Origin: JAKFDI01 sp036676235
GTDB taxonomy: Bacteria > Pseudomonadota > Gammaproteobacteria > Burkholderiales > Burkholderiaceae_C
DNA length: 64,000 nt
NCBI GenBank assembly: GCA_036676235.1
Contig: JAKFDI010000056.1
Coordinates: forward strand, 1-64,000
Direction: 5' to 3'
The position numbers and the translations under genes were made by a program. Positions 39,967 through 49,037 of the stretch are shown one piece after another. The notes beneath the pieces are model-generated. The model worked only from the letters and a program-made list of their open reading frames with translations, had not been told where the DNA came from and searched no databases. Numbering within the stretch: position 1 is the first letter of the stretch; each line of letters opens with the position of its first letter.

Positions 39967-40003
39967 CGGCGCACACTTGCCTCAACACGGTCAGGAGCCC
40001 GCC

Positions 40004-40978
40004 ATGTTCACTTTCCCTTCCTCGCGAGCCTGGCTCGTGGGCGTCGCGCTTGCCTCGGGTGCATGGGCGGCTGCCGCCTTCGATCTGCAGGGGCACCGCG
40101 GCGCGCGCGGGCTTGCGCCGGAGAACACGCTGGCGGGGTTCCGGCAGGCGCTGGTGGTGGGTGTCAGCACGCTGGAACTGGACGTGCACGTGACGGCCGA
40201 CGGGCACCTGGTGGTGCACCACGATCCCGCCTTCAATACCGACATCGCGCGAGACGAAAGCGGCCAGTGGCTCACAGGACCACAGCCGCCGCTCAAGACG
40301 CTGACGCTCGCCCAGGTGCAGGCGGTCGATGTCGGCCGCGTGCGCCCCGGCAGCAAGACAGCCCGGAACTTCGCCTCTCAGCAGCCGGCCGACGGCGAGA
40401 TCATTCCCACGCTCGATGCCGTGCTGGCGCTGTTGAACGCCGAGGCCGCGAAGAACGTGCGCGTCAACATCGAGATCAAGCTGGATCCGCGCAAGCCCGA
40501 ACTGCATGCCGAGGCCTCGGCGCTGGTGGCCGCGGTGCACCAGGCCTTGAAGACGCACGGGCTGTCCGGCCGCGCGATGGTGCAGAGCTTCAACTGGGAG
40601 CCGCTGAAGTTGTCGCAGCAACTGGCACCCGATGTGCCGACCGCTTACCTGACCATCCAGCAGCCGGATGCGAACACGCTGCACGGCACGCACTGGACGG
40701 CGGGCATGCAACTCGATGATCACGGCTCGGCACCGCGCATGGTCAAGGCCGCCGGCGGTCGGTACTGGACGCCGTTCCACAAGGATCTGTCGGCGGCGCT
40801 GGTGAGCGAAGCGAAGGCGTTGGGACTGCAGGTGATTCCGTGGACCGTCAACCATCCCCGCGACATGCAGCGCATGATCGACCTCGGCGTGGATGGCCTC
40901 ATCACCGACTACCCGGATCGGGCCCGCGAGATGATGCGCGAGAACGCATTGCCGCTGCCGCAGCCGCTCGCGCCCTAA
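40004..40978 (+). CDS. Glycerophosphodiester phosphodiesterase, exported
   Basis: 324 residues with an N-terminal signal peptide (SSRAWLVGVALASGAWAAAA; cleavage about residue 25), so periplasmic. The GDPD fold is shown by GHRGARGLAPENT (from residue 30), LELDVHVTADGHLVVHHD and the C-terminal GVDGLITDYPDRA. It hydrolyses glycerophosphodiesters to glycerol 3-phosphate and alcohol. An AGGAG site precedes ATG 40004. The end is three bases from the convergent DUF3482 gene. Confidence 0.92.
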   Translation: MFTFPSSRAWLVGVALASGAWAAAAFDLQGHRGARGLAPENTLAGFRQALVVGVSTLELDVHVTADGHLVVHHDPAFNTDIARDESGQWLTGPQPPLKTLTLAQVQAVDVGRVRPGSKTARNFASQQPADGEIIPTLDAVLALLNAEAAKNVRVNIEIKLDPRKPELHAEASALVAAVHQALKTHGLSGRAMVQSFNWEPLKLSQQLAPDVPTAYLTIQQPDANTLHGTHWTAGMQLDDHGSAPRMVKAAGGRYWTPFHKDLSAALVSEAKALGLQVIPWTVNHPRDMQRMIDLGVDGLITDYPDRAREMMRENALPLPQPLAP

Positions 40979-40981
40979 CGG

Positions 40982-42448
40982 TCAGTTCAGGGCGGCCCGG
41001 GCCTCCGGGTAGAGCCGCCGCAGCAGTTCCCCCGTCCACTGCGTCAGGCGCTCCTCGAGCGAGCGCGTGAACGCATTCATGCCGCCACTGCGCTTGGCCC
41101 ACAGGTTCGCGCGCTGGGTGGCGGTTTCGTTCATCAGCGTGTTGACGAGCGCGGCCCAGAGCTGCGGGTTCTCGGACACCACCCAGTCGCCGCGGCCGCG
41201 GCCGTAGTGCGCGACGGCCAGGTAGCCCAGCAGCGACGAGCGCAGGAGGTCGTCGAGCACCGCATCGGTCCAGGCGACGGTGCGCGCATCGATGCCGCGA
41301 AGGGTGTTCACGCCGCGGGCCACGCCCAACGCGCCCAACGCGCCCAGGATGCTGCCGGCCAGCATGCCGCCGCCCAGCGTCAGGCCACCGGTGGCGATGT
41401 CGGCCTTCAGGCCCGTGAGCGCGCCGGTGACGATGCCGCCGAGGGCCGCGGCCTTGCCTTCGTCCAGCGGCTCGCGCACCGCGTAGTGCTCGGCCAGGCG
41501 TGCCAGCACTTCGTCGGCGGCGCTGCCGCCCAGGCCGTGCAGTTTGATGAGGCGGTCGGTCGAGCCGCGCACATTGGCCTGCAGGCGCGCGGCGAGTTGC
41601 GCCATCGCTTCATCGGTCGGCGTGCGCGTCGATTCGCGGCGCAGGCCGAGCGCCGCGCCGGCTTCCTTGATGCGGCCGGGCCAGCCGGCGTCGGGCACGG
41701 TTTCGCGGTCGGCCGCCGCCACGGCGAGACGCTCCGCCAGCACGCGCATGGCGCTGTGCCAGGTTTCGCGGGCACGCGTCTGCCACGCTTGCTGCAAGCG
41801 CGCGAAGGGGGGTTGGCGATCGGCGGGCAGGACCTGCGCCACCGCCTGCAGCAGCGTGCCTTCCTGCACCCAGCAGCGCGCGAAGGCGTCGAGCGCGATC
41901 ACGTCGCGCACCGTGCGCGCCGCCTGCAGCCGCTCGCGCCAGCGCTGCAGTTCGGCCGCTTCGTCCGCGGCCGCGCGCGGCGGGCCGAGCTGGTTGAGCA
42001 GCACGATGACCGGCTTGCCGATCAGGTCGAGCACGCTGAACTCGGCATCGATGTAGCCGGCGTCGTCCGGTGACTCGGACGCATTGACGAGGTACAGCAC
42101 CACGTCGGCCTGATCGAGGATGTTGCGCACCGCACGCTGGCTCGACCAGAAGGCGCGGTCGCGGAAGCGGTCCCAGACCTCGCTCATGAACCAGCCGAGC
42201 GGGTTGCCGGCCTGCGCGAGGCGCTTGGCGAGCCGCGTGCTGTCGCCGAAGCCCGGCGTGTCCCACAGTTCGAGGCGGTCGCCGTCGGGCGACTCGATCA
42301 GCGTGTCGCGCTCGGCCTCCATCGTCACGTGCGCCTCGTCGCGCACCTCGCCGATGTCGCGCTGCAGCAGCGTGCGGGCGAGCGTCGTCTTGCCGACGTT
42401 GGTATGCGAAACCAGGCTTAAGGCAACGGTGATCGGCGCTGCGGTCAT
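40982..42448 (-). CDS. DUF3482 GTPase-like protein
   Basis: 488 residues. An N-terminal P-loop GTPase domain is evident from SHTNVGKTTLA (G1, first Gly of the usual GxxxxGK replaced by Ser) and LWDTPGFGDS (G3). LLNQLGPP stands at the G4 position where NKxD is expected, so nucleotide specificity may differ. A Gly/Ala-rich segment (ALGGIVTGALTGLKADIATGGLTLGGGMLAGSIL, about 340-375) resembles membrane-inserting or Gly-zipper regions. The start overlaps the DUF2868 stop (ATGA). The two are always-paired style neighbours of unknown function. Confidence 0.85.
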   Translation of the reverse strand: MTAAPITVALSLVSHTNVGKTTLARTLLQRDIGEVRDEAHVTMEAERDTLIESPDGDRLELWDTPGFGDSTRLAKRLAQAGNPLGWFMSEVWDRFRDRAFWSSQRAVRNILDQADVVLYLVNASESPDDAGYIDAEFSVLDLIGKPVIVLLNQLGPPRAAADEAAELQRWRERLQAARTVRDVIALDAFARCWVQEGTLLQAVAQVLPADRQPPFARLQQAWQTRARETWHSAMRVLAERLAVAAADRETVPDAGWPGRIKEAGAALGLRRESTRTPTDEAMAQLAARLQANVRGSTDRLIKLHGLGGSAADEVLARLAEHYAVREPLDEGKAAALGGIVTGALTGLKADIATGGLTLGGGMLAGSILGALGALGVARGVNTLRGIDARTVAWTDAVLDDLLRSSLLGYLAVAHYGRGRGDWVVSENPQLWAALVNTLMNETATQRANLWAKRSGGMNAFTRSLEERLTQWTGELLRRLYPEARAALN

Positions 42449-43893
42449 GGTGCCGCGAGTGTGCCGGGCTCCGTGAAAGCGTGCATGAGGATCGCCTCGT
42501 TTTCTGCCTGCGGCAGCGCGAGGTCGGCGAACACCGCGGCGATGCCCATTTGGGCGAACAGGTTGCGCCAGGCGTTGCGGCGCTCGGGAAGGCGCGGCGA
42601 ATCGCCGAAGCGCTGGCGGAAGGCGGATTCGTCGACCAGCACCACCGGCGCGCGCTCGGCCGCTTCGGCCAGTGCCTCGACGAACCGGCCGTGGGTTTCG
42701 CGCTCGGGCGTGGCGGTCAGCGGGAACATCGCCACCACGACAGTGCGGCCGTGTCGCAAAGATCGCACTTCCGCCGCGCATCGGGCTTCGTCACCTTCGG
42801 TGCAGGATGCCGCCATCGTGATCGCGGCCGGTCGGCCGAGGTGGCGTTCGATCAAGATTTCGAGGCCCTTCAGCGTCTCGCGCGGCGCTTGGTAGCTGAA
42901 GGGCTGCACCTGCATGACCAGCGGCTCGCCGGCCTGCTGCGGCAGCAGGCGGCGCACGTAGGCGTCATCCAGCACCAGCGGAAAGTCTTTCGCGAGCGCA
43001 TGCGCGAGCCATGCGGCGCGGGCGGCAAGGGCCAGGCGCGGCAGCACGACGGCCGCGACCACCGTCAGCGCGTACATGTGGATCCAGCGCGCGGCGTTCT
43101 CGCCCGCGCCGTTGGCGAAGCGCAGCGCCTCGAGGCGCGTGGCGTTCGGCAGATCGATGCCGAGCAGCTGCGCAGCCGGTCCGAGCACGATGCCGAGCAC
43201 GCGCTGCACGGTTTCCGCGCTGAGGAAGGTGCTGTCCCAGCCGGCGCGGAAATCGAAGGCCAGGCCGCGCATGTAGAGCGATGCCAGCGCACCCGCGGCG
43301 AGTGCGGCGGCTGCGGCATGCAGCACCACGCTCGCCCGCCGCGAATACATGCGGCGGGCGTGCGTGACCCAGCTCGCGAAGAAGCGCCGCAGTGCGGGTG
43401 AGGTTTCACGCTGCGCACGCCGATGCGCCGCCGATTCCATCAGCCGCGCGATGAGCCGCTGCCCGGCACGCGGCGTCACGTCGTTGCGGCGCCGCAGCCG
43501 CATCACGCGGCCGATCACGAGGCTCGCGTAGACAGCAAGGTTCCACGCAATCAGCGCCAGCAGCGGCGGCGCCAGCAGGTTGATGCGCTGCGACGGACCG
43601 ATCGCATCGCCGATCACGCCGACAACGAAAGCCAGGCCGACGATGAACCAGCCGACCCAGGCGTGAGCGGCGCTCGCGCTCAAGGCCCCGGCAGCCGCGG
43701 GCTCATGCTTGAGCAGCCGCTGCAGCGCGAGGCGCGCACGGCGCGGGACCAGGCGCTCGGGGCCGGCGTTCTCGCCGATCTCGCGCTGCGCATCGTGCGT
43801 GGCCCAGGTGGCATCCGTGGCGGTCCACGGGGCGGTGATCGGCTCCTCGAAGGCTCGCACCAACAGGACGGCGCGCGCGTCGCTTTCAGTCAT
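42445..43893 (-). CDS. DUF2868 membrane protein, partner of DUF3482
   Basis: 482 residues with four helices (AHAWVGWFIVGLAFVVGVIG, LLAPPLLALIAWNLAVYASL, VVLHAAAAALAAGALASLYM, MYALTVVAAVVLPRLALAARA) followed by a soluble ~150-residue domain (TVVVAMFPLTATPERETHGRFVEALAEAAE...). DUF2868 by family resemblance. It lies 15 bases behind etfQO and overlaps the GTPase gene, so the three probably form one transcript. A membrane anchor or effector for the GTPase is a reasonable inference. Confidence 0.83.
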   Translation of the reverse strand: MTESDARAVLLVRAFEEPITAPWTATDATWATHDAQREIGENAGPERLVPRRARLALQRLLKHEPAAAGALSASAAHAWVGWFIVGLAFVVGVIGDAIGPSQRINLLAPPLLALIAWNLAVYASLVIGRVMRLRRRNDVTPRAGQRLIARLMESAAHRRAQRETSPALRRFFASWVTHARRMYSRRASVVLHAAAAALAAGALASLYMRGLAFDFRAGWDSTFLSAETVQRVLGIVLGPAAQLLGIDLPNATRLEALRFANGAGENAARWIHMYALTVVAAVVLPRLALAARAAWLAHALAKDFPLVLDDAYVRRLLPQQAGEPLVMQVQPFSYQAPRETLKGLEILIERHLGRPAAITMAASCTEGDEARCAAEVRSLRHGRTVVVAMFPLTATPERETHGRFVEALAEAAERAPVVLVDESAFRQRFGDSPRLPERRNAWRNLFAQMGIAAVFADLALPQAENEAILMHAFTEPGTLAAP

Positions 43894-43908
43894 GCAGGGA
43901 CCGACCCC

Positions 43909-45597
43909 TCACATGCCGGAATAGTTCGGCCCACCCCCGCCTTCGGGGGTGACCCACACGATGTTCTGCGTCGGGTCCTTGATGTCGCAGGTCTTGCAGT
44001 GCACGCAGTTCTGCGCGTTGATGACGAGGCGCGAGACGTTGTCGGAGTCGGTCACGAACTCGTACACGCCGGCCGGGCAGTAGCGGCTCTCGGGGCCGGC
44101 GTACTTGTCGAGGTTGATCGCCACCGGCACCGTCGCATCCTTCAGCGTCAGGTGCGCGGGCTGGTTCTCTTCGTGGTTGGTGTTGCTGACGAACACGCTG
44201 GAGAGGCGGTCGAAGGTCAGCTTGCCGTCGGGCTTGGGGTAGTCGATCTTGGGGCAGTCCGACGCGGGTTTCAGCATCGCGTGGTCCGGCGTGTCGCGGT
44301 GCAGCGTCCACGGCGGGCTCTTCACGCCGAGCTTGGGGAGCAGCCATTGCTCGATGCCCGTCATGAGCGAGCCGATCCACAGGCCCTTCTTGAACCACGG
44401 CTTGAAGTTGCGCGAGGCGTCCAGTTCCTCGCGCAGCCAGCTCTTCTCGAAGGCTTCGGGGTAGGCGCTCAGCTCGTCGTGCTGGCGGCCCGCGGTGACT
44501 GCTGCGAACACGGCTTCACCGGCGAGCGAGCCGGTCTTGATGGCCGCATGGCTGCCCTTGATGCGCGCGGCGTTCATGTAGCCGGCATCGCAACCGACCA
44601 GCGCACCGCCCGGGAACACGGTCTTGGGCAGGCACTGCAGGCCGCCGTTGTTGAGCGCACGCGCGCCGTAGCCGATGCGCTTACCGCCTTCGAGATGCGC
44701 GCGAATCGACGGGTGCGTCTTCCAGCGCTGCATTTCCTCGAAGGGGCTGAGCCACGGGTTCTTGTAGTCGAGGCCGACCACGAGGCCCAGCGTCGCCTTG
44801 TTGTCTTCGAGGTGGTAGAGAAAGCCACCGCCGAAGGTGTCGCTCTCCATCGGCCAGCCGGCGGTGTGCACAACCAGCCCCGGCTTGGCCTTGGCCGGGT
44901 CGATCTCCCACAGCTCCTTCACGCCGATGGCCCAACTCGCCGGATCACGGCCCTCGTCGAGCTTGAACTTGCCGATCAGCTGCTTGCCGAGATGGCCGCG
45001 CGCGCCTTCGGCAAAGATCGTGTACTTGGCGTGCAGCTCCATGCCGAGCTGAAAGCTTTCGCTCGGCTCACCGTCCTTGCCGACGCCGAGGTTGCCGGTG
45101 GCCACGCCCTTGACCGAGCCGTCGTCGTTGTAGAGCACTTCGGCGGCCGAGAAGCCCGCGAAGATCTCGACGCCGAGCGCTTCGGCTTGCTGTCCCAGCC
45201 AGCGCACCACATTGCCGAGGGCGACGATGTAGTTGCCCTCGTTGTGCATCGTCCCCGGCACCAGCCAGTTCGGCGTGCGCAGTGCGCCGGTCTTGCTGAG
45301 AAAGAGCACGTCGTCGCTTGTCACCGGCTGGTTCAGCGGCGCACCCTTCTCCTTCCAGTCGGGAATCAGCTCGGTGAGCGCGCGTGGGTCCATCACTGCA
45401 CCGCTGAGGATGTGCGCGCCCGGCTCCGAGCCTTTCTCGAGCACGACGACCGAGACTTCCTTGCCCTGTTCGGCCGCGAGTTGACGAATACGAATCGCGG
45501 TCGCGAGGCCGGCGGGGCCACCGCCCACGACGACCACGTCGTATTCCATCGATTCACGCGGACCGTACTGTTCGAGGAGGGCTTGTGGTGTCGTCAT
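43909..45597 (-). CDS. Electron transfer flavoprotein-ubiquinone oxidoreductase
   Basis: Passes electrons from acyl-CoA and other dehydrogenases, via ETF, to ubiquinone at the inner membrane. 562 residues: FAD-binding VVVVGGGPAGLATAIR (residues 21-36), the ubiquinone/membrane region (GYMNAARIKGSHAAIKTGSLAGE), and the C-terminal [4Fe-4S] domain with YCPAGVYEF and NCVHCKTCDIKDPTQNIVWV. Full length for the family. The etfAB genes are not in the window. Confidence 0.95.
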   Translation of the reverse strand: MTTPQALLEQYGPRESMEYDVVVVGGGPAGLATAIRIRQLAAEQGKEVSVVVLEKGSEPGAHILSGAVMDPRALTELIPDWKEKGAPLNQPVTSDDVLFLSKTGALRTPNWLVPGTMHNEGNYIVALGNVVRWLGQQAEALGVEIFAGFSAAEVLYNDDGSVKGVATGNLGVGKDGEPSESFQLGMELHAKYTIFAEGARGHLGKQLIGKFKLDEGRDPASWAIGVKELWEIDPAKAKPGLVVHTAGWPMESDTFGGGFLYHLEDNKATLGLVVGLDYKNPWLSPFEEMQRWKTHPSIRAHLEGGKRIGYGARALNNGGLQCLPKTVFPGGALVGCDAGYMNAARIKGSHAAIKTGSLAGEAVFAAVTAGRQHDELSAYPEAFEKSWLREELDASRNFKPWFKKGLWIGSLMTGIEQWLLPKLGVKSPPWTLHRDTPDHAMLKPASDCPKIDYPKPDGKLTFDRLSSVFVSNTNHEENQPAHLTLKDATVPVAINLDKYAGPESRYCPAGVYEFVTDSDNVSRLVINAQNCVHCKTCDIKDPTQNIVWVTPEGGGGPNYSGM

Positions 45598-45772
45598 GGA
45601 GCGCTTTTCGTAGATCGGGAGAACCGCGAATTCTACGGGTGCACCCTGCAGTGGCCAGCGTCCCGCCCAGCGGGAGAAATGGCCTCGCCGACGAGGGCCG
45701 ACGCGATGGGGCGCGTGCTATCGTTTCTTCGATTTTTCCGCAGTCGAAGACAACACATCCAGGAGTTCAGGC

Positions 45773-46555
45773 ATGGGCTACAGCATCGATCTTTCCGGGC
45801 GCGTGGCGCTCGTCACCGGTGCTTCGAGCGGGCTGGGCGCACAGTTCGCGAAGACGCTCGCGTCCGCCGGCTGCGGCGTGGTGCTTGCGGGGCGCCGCGT
45901 CGACCGGCTCAAGTCGCTGCGCGCGGAGATCGAGTCCGACGGCGGCAGCGCACACGTGGTCACCGTCGACGTGACCGACGTGCACAGCATCCGCGCCGCC
46001 GTGGCGCACGCCGAGACGGAGATGGGCACGCTCGACATCCTCATCAACAACTCGGGCGTGAGCACCACGCAGAAGCTCGTCGACGTGAGCGAGGAAGACT
46101 ACGACTACGTGTTCGACACCAACACGCGCGGCGCGTTCTTCGTGGCGCAAGAGGTGGGCAAGCGCATGCTGGCGCGCGCGCGCGGCTCGGCGCCGGGCAC
46201 CTTCACCGGCGGGCGCATCGTGAACATTGCCTCCATGGCGGGGCTGAAGGCGCTGGGCCAGATCGGCATCTATGCGATGAGCAAGGCCGCGGTGATCCAC
46301 ATGACGCGCGCGATGGCGCTGGAGTGGGGCCGCTACGGCATCAACGTGAACGCCATCTGCCCCGGCTACATCGACACCGAGATCAACCACCACCACTGGA
46401 AGACCGAGCAGGGGAAGAAGCTCGTCGACATGCTGCCGCGCAAGCGCGTGGGCCAGCCGAAGGACCTGGATTCGGTGCTGATGATGCTGTGCGCGAACGA
46501 GAGCCACTTCATCAACGGCGCGGTGATCCAGGCCGACGACGGCTTCGCAGTCTGA
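45773..46555 (+). CDS. Short-chain dehydrogenase/reductase
   Basis: 260-residue classical SDR. The cofactor motif TGASSGLG is at 15-22 with RR at 41-42, favouring NADP(H). NNSG is at 92-95 and the catalytic Ser154, Tyr167 and Lys171 (YAMSK) are all present. The substrate is unknown. Divergent from etfQO across 175 bases, an arrangement that fits a role in acyl or ketoacyl metabolism but does not prove it. Confidence 0.93.
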   Translation: MGYSIDLSGRVALVTGASSGLGAQFAKTLASAGCGVVLAGRRVDRLKSLRAEIESDGGSAHVVTVDVTDVHSIRAAVAHAETEMGTLDILINNSGVSTTQKLVDVSEEDYDYVFDTNTRGAFFVAQEVGKRMLARARGSAPGTFTGGRIVNIASMAGLKALGQIGIYAMSKAAVIHMTRAMALEWGRYGINVNAICPGYIDTEINHHHWKTEQGKKLVDMLPRKRVGQPKDLDSVLMMLCANESHFINGAVIQADDGFAV

Positions 46556-46568
46556 GCCGGACGCCAGC

Positions 46569-47231
46569 GTGAGGGAACTCTCGTTGCTGGAAGCGCGCGT
46601 GCTCGGCGTGCTGGTGGAAAAGGCGCACACCGTGCCGGACAGCTATCCGTTGTCGCTCAATGCGCTGGTCTCGGGGTGCAACCAGAAGACGGCGCGCGAT
46701 CCGGTGATCAACGCGACCGATGCGGAAGTGCAGGATGCCGCCGATTCGCTGAAGGGCCTGAGCCTCGCGTTCGAGAGCAGCGGCTCGCGCGTCGCTCGCT
46801 ACGAGCACAACATGGCGCGTGCGATGGGGCTGCCGTCGCAGGCGGTGGCGCTGCTCACGGTGCTTATGCTGCGGGGCCCGCAGACCAGCGCCGAACTGCG
46901 GGCCAACAGCGAACGGCTGCATCGCTTCTCCGACGTGTCGTCGGTCGACGGCTTCCTGATCGAGCTGACCGAACGGCCCGAAGAGAAGGGCGGCCCGCTG
47001 GTGATCAAGCTGCCGCGCGCGCCTGGCATGCGCGAAGCGCGCTGGGCACATCTGATGTGCGGCCCCGTCGACGTGTCGAATCTGCCGGTCGCAGCCGGCG
47101 GCGACGACTTCGTGGCGACGAGTGAACTGGCCGCGATGAAGACGCAGCAGGCGGCCATGCGCGCCGAGATTGACCAGCTGCGTGCGCTCGTCGACCGGCT
47201 CTACACCGAACTGGGCGTGACCCGCGACTGA
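46569..47231 (+). CDS. YceH family protein (DUF480)
   Basis: 220 residues with two winged-helix units typical of DUF480 (LSLLEARVLGVLVEKAHTVPDSYPLSLNALVSGCNQKTARDPV, then AVALLTVLMLRGPQTSAELRANSERLHRF) and a C-terminal coiled helix (MKTQQAAMRAEIDQLRALVDRLYTELG). Function is unknown. The start is a GTG at 46569, 13 bases after the SDR stop, so it is likely co-transcribed. Confidence 0.88.
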   Translation: MRELSLLEARVLGVLVEKAHTVPDSYPLSLNALVSGCNQKTARDPVINATDAEVQDAADSLKGLSLAFESSGSRVARYEHNMARAMGLPSQAVALLTVLMLRGPQTSAELRANSERLHRFSDVSSVDGFLIELTERPEEKGGPLVIKLPRAPGMREARWAHLMCGPVDVSNLPVAAGGDDFVATSELAAMKTQQAAMRAEIDQLRALVDRLYTELGVTRD

Positions 47232-47247
47232 GGCAGGACGAACGACG

Positions 47248-47667
47248 ATGCGTTTCGAGATTCCCGAACAGAAGAAGCTGACCAACGAGTGCGTGATCCC
47301 CATCCGCTGGGGCGACATGGACGCGATGGGCCACGTCAACAACACGGTCTACTTCCGATACCTGGAGATCGTGCGCATCGCATGGTTCGATCTGGTGGGC
47401 TGCGCGCCCGACCCGAGCGGCGAAGGACCGGTCATCGTGAACGCCTTCTGCAACTTCCAGAAGCAGATCGAGTACCCGGGTTCGCTGCTGGTGAAGCACT
47501 TCGTGTGCAACCCCGGGCGCACCAGCATCGACAGCTACACCACGATCGAACGCAGCGACCAGCCGGGCCTGGTGTACGCATCCGGCGGCGCCACCATCGT
47601 GTGGACCAACTTCCCGGTGCAGAAGTCGGCACCGCTGCCCGATTGGTTGCGGGCGCTCGTGGCCTGA
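47248..47667 (+). CDS. Acyl-CoA thioesterase, 4HBT family
   Basis: 139-residue hot-dog fold protein. The active-site segment RWGDMDAMGHVNNTVYFRYLEI carries the catalytic Asp of the 4-hydroxybenzoyl-CoA thioesterase/YbgC type. It lies 16 bases after the DUF480 gene and ends three bases from the convergent LuxR gene. Confidence 0.9.
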   Translation: MRFEIPEQKKLTNECVIPIRWGDMDAMGHVNNTVYFRYLEIVRIAWFDLVGCAPDPSGEGPVIVNAFCNFQKQIEYPGSLLVKHFVCNPGRTSIDSYTTIERSDQPGLVYASGGATIVWTNFPVQKSAPLPDWLRALVA

Positions 47668-47670
47668 CGA

Positions 47671-48243
47671 TCAGGCGCTCAGCAGCTTCTGCACCAGCAG
47701 CGGCGTCGTGGCTGCCTGGTATTTCTTCATCAGCCGCGCCCGGTACACGTCCACCGTGCGCGGGCTGATGCCCAGGCGCTTGCCCACCTGCTTGCTGGTG
47801 AGCCCGTCGACCAGCAGCGCGGCGATCTCACGCTCGCGCGGCGTGAGGTCGGCGCTGACCTGGCGCCGCGCCGACAGGTCCTCGAAGCTCCAGATGCCGG
47901 CCGCATGCGGCTGCGCCGGATCGAGCGCGCGACCGGACACGTGGCACCAGAACAGCTCGCCGGCCTGCGGGCCGCCGGTGCGTTTCATCACGCGCTCGTC
48001 GGCGTACCCGCCGCGTGCGTTGAGGCTGGCGACGATGCGGTTGCCCGTGCGCTCGAACTCGACCTGCGTCGGGTACAGCAGCTCGAACGACTGGCCGACG
48101 AACTGCTCGCGCGTGGCGCCGAACATGTCGAGCAATTGCTGATTGCAGTCGACCATCAGGCGGTTGCGCGAGAGCACGAGGCCGATCGGCGCCAGGTCGA
48201 AAGCCATGCGGTAGTCGAGGGCCGCGCCGTGGGTGGGAGCCAT
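47671..48243 (-). CDS. PAS-LuxR transcriptional regulator
   Basis: 190 residues. A PAS domain (about 11-125; FDLAPIGLVLSRNRLMVDCN) is joined to a LuxR/FixJ helix-turn-helix (131-190; LTPREREIAALLVDGLTSKQVGKRLGISPRTVDVYRARL). There is no receiver domain, so the PAS ligand or redox state would be the input. It is divergent from scoAB across 82 bases holding two TTACGTA boxes, so it probably controls them. Confidence 0.88.
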   Translation of the reverse strand: MAPTHGAALDYRMAFDLAPIGLVLSRNRLMVDCNQQLLDMFGATREQFVGQSFELLYPTQVEFERTGNRIVASLNARGGYADERVMKRTGGPQAGELFWCHVSGRALDPAQPHAAGIWSFEDLSARRQVSADLTPREREIAALLVDGLTSKQVGKRLGISPRTVDVYRARLMKKYQAATTPLLVQKLLSA

Positions 48244-48252
48244 TAGTCAATC

Positions 48253-48283
48253 TTACGTAACGACTACGCAATGGCTTACGTAG
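48253..48283. promoter_or_regulatory. Twin TTACGTA boxes between regulator and scoA
   Basis: TTACGTAA (48253-48260, a perfect palindrome) and TTACGTAG (48276-48283) stand 23 bases apart, about two helical turns. They occupy the middle of the 82-base divergent gap. FixJ-family proteins are known to bind TACGTA-like sequences, which fits the LuxR/FixJ-type helix-turn-helix of the neighbour. Operator function is inferred. Confidence 0.5.
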
Positions 48284-48325
48284 TACGCTGCACAACCCGA
48301 TCGAAAACCCTCCGGAGACGGATCA

Positions 48326-49027
48326 ATGAACAAGCTCTATCCGAGTGCAGCCAAAGCGCTCGAAGGCGTCGTGGCCGATGGCCAGCTGATGGCCGTCGGC
48401 GGCTTCGGCCTTTGCGGCATTCCCGAAGCGCTGATCGCCGCGCTGCGCGACTCGAAGGTCAAGAACCTGAGCGTCATCTCCAACAACGCAGGCGTCGACG
48501 GCTTCGGCCTCGGCCAATTGCTGGAGACGCGCCAGATCAGGAAGATGATCGCGAGCTACGTGGGCGAGAACAAGGAGTTCGAGCGCCAGTACCTCGCCGG
48601 CGAACTCGAACTCGAGTTCACGCCGCAGGGCACGCTGGCCGAGAAGCTGCGCGCCGGTGGCGCCGGCATCCCGGCCTTCTTCACGCGCACCGGCGTGGGC
48701 ACGCTGGTGGCCGAAGGCAAGGAAACGCGCGAGTTCGACGGCCACACCTTCGTGATGGAACGCTCGCTCGTGCCCGACGTGGCGCTGGTCAAGGCGCACA
48801 CCGCCGACAAGAGCGGCAACCTCGTGTTCCGCCGCACCGCGCGTAACTTCAACCCCGCCTGCGCGATGGCCGGCAAGATCACCATCGTCGAAGTGGAGCA
48901 CCTGGTGGAGGTCGGCGAACTCGACCCCGACGCCGTGCACCTGCCCGGCATCTACGTGCACCGCATCGTGGTGAACGCATCGCCCGAGAAGCGCATCGAG
49001 AAGCGCACCATCCGCGCTGCGGCTTAA
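48326..49027 (+). CDS. scoA: 3-oxoacid CoA-transferase subunit A
   Basis: 233 residues of the CoA-transferase family I alpha subunit. The GGFGLCGIPEALI motif (25-37) and the C-terminal VYVHRIV region fit succinyl-CoA:3-ketoacid CoA-transferase subunit A; PcaI or AtoD would also match. It activates acetoacetate with succinyl-CoA. Followed after ten bases by subunit B. Confidence 0.92.
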   Translation: MNKLYPSAAKALEGVVADGQLMAVGGFGLCGIPEALIAALRDSKVKNLSVISNNAGVDGFGLGQLLETRQIRKMIASYVGENKEFERQYLAGELELEFTPQGTLAEKLRAGGAGIPAFFTRTGVGTLVAEGKETREFDGHTFVMERSLVPDVALVKAHTADKSGNLVFRRTARNFNPACAMAGKITIVEVEHLVEVGELDPDAVHLPGIYVHRIVVNASPEKRIEKRTIRAAA

Positions 49028-49037
49028 GGAGAAGAAC

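Noticed and set aside
43423..46572. Plus-strand open frame of about 1050 codons
   Set aside because: Antisense to DUF2868 and etfQO and out of frame with the SDR gene; no motifs.
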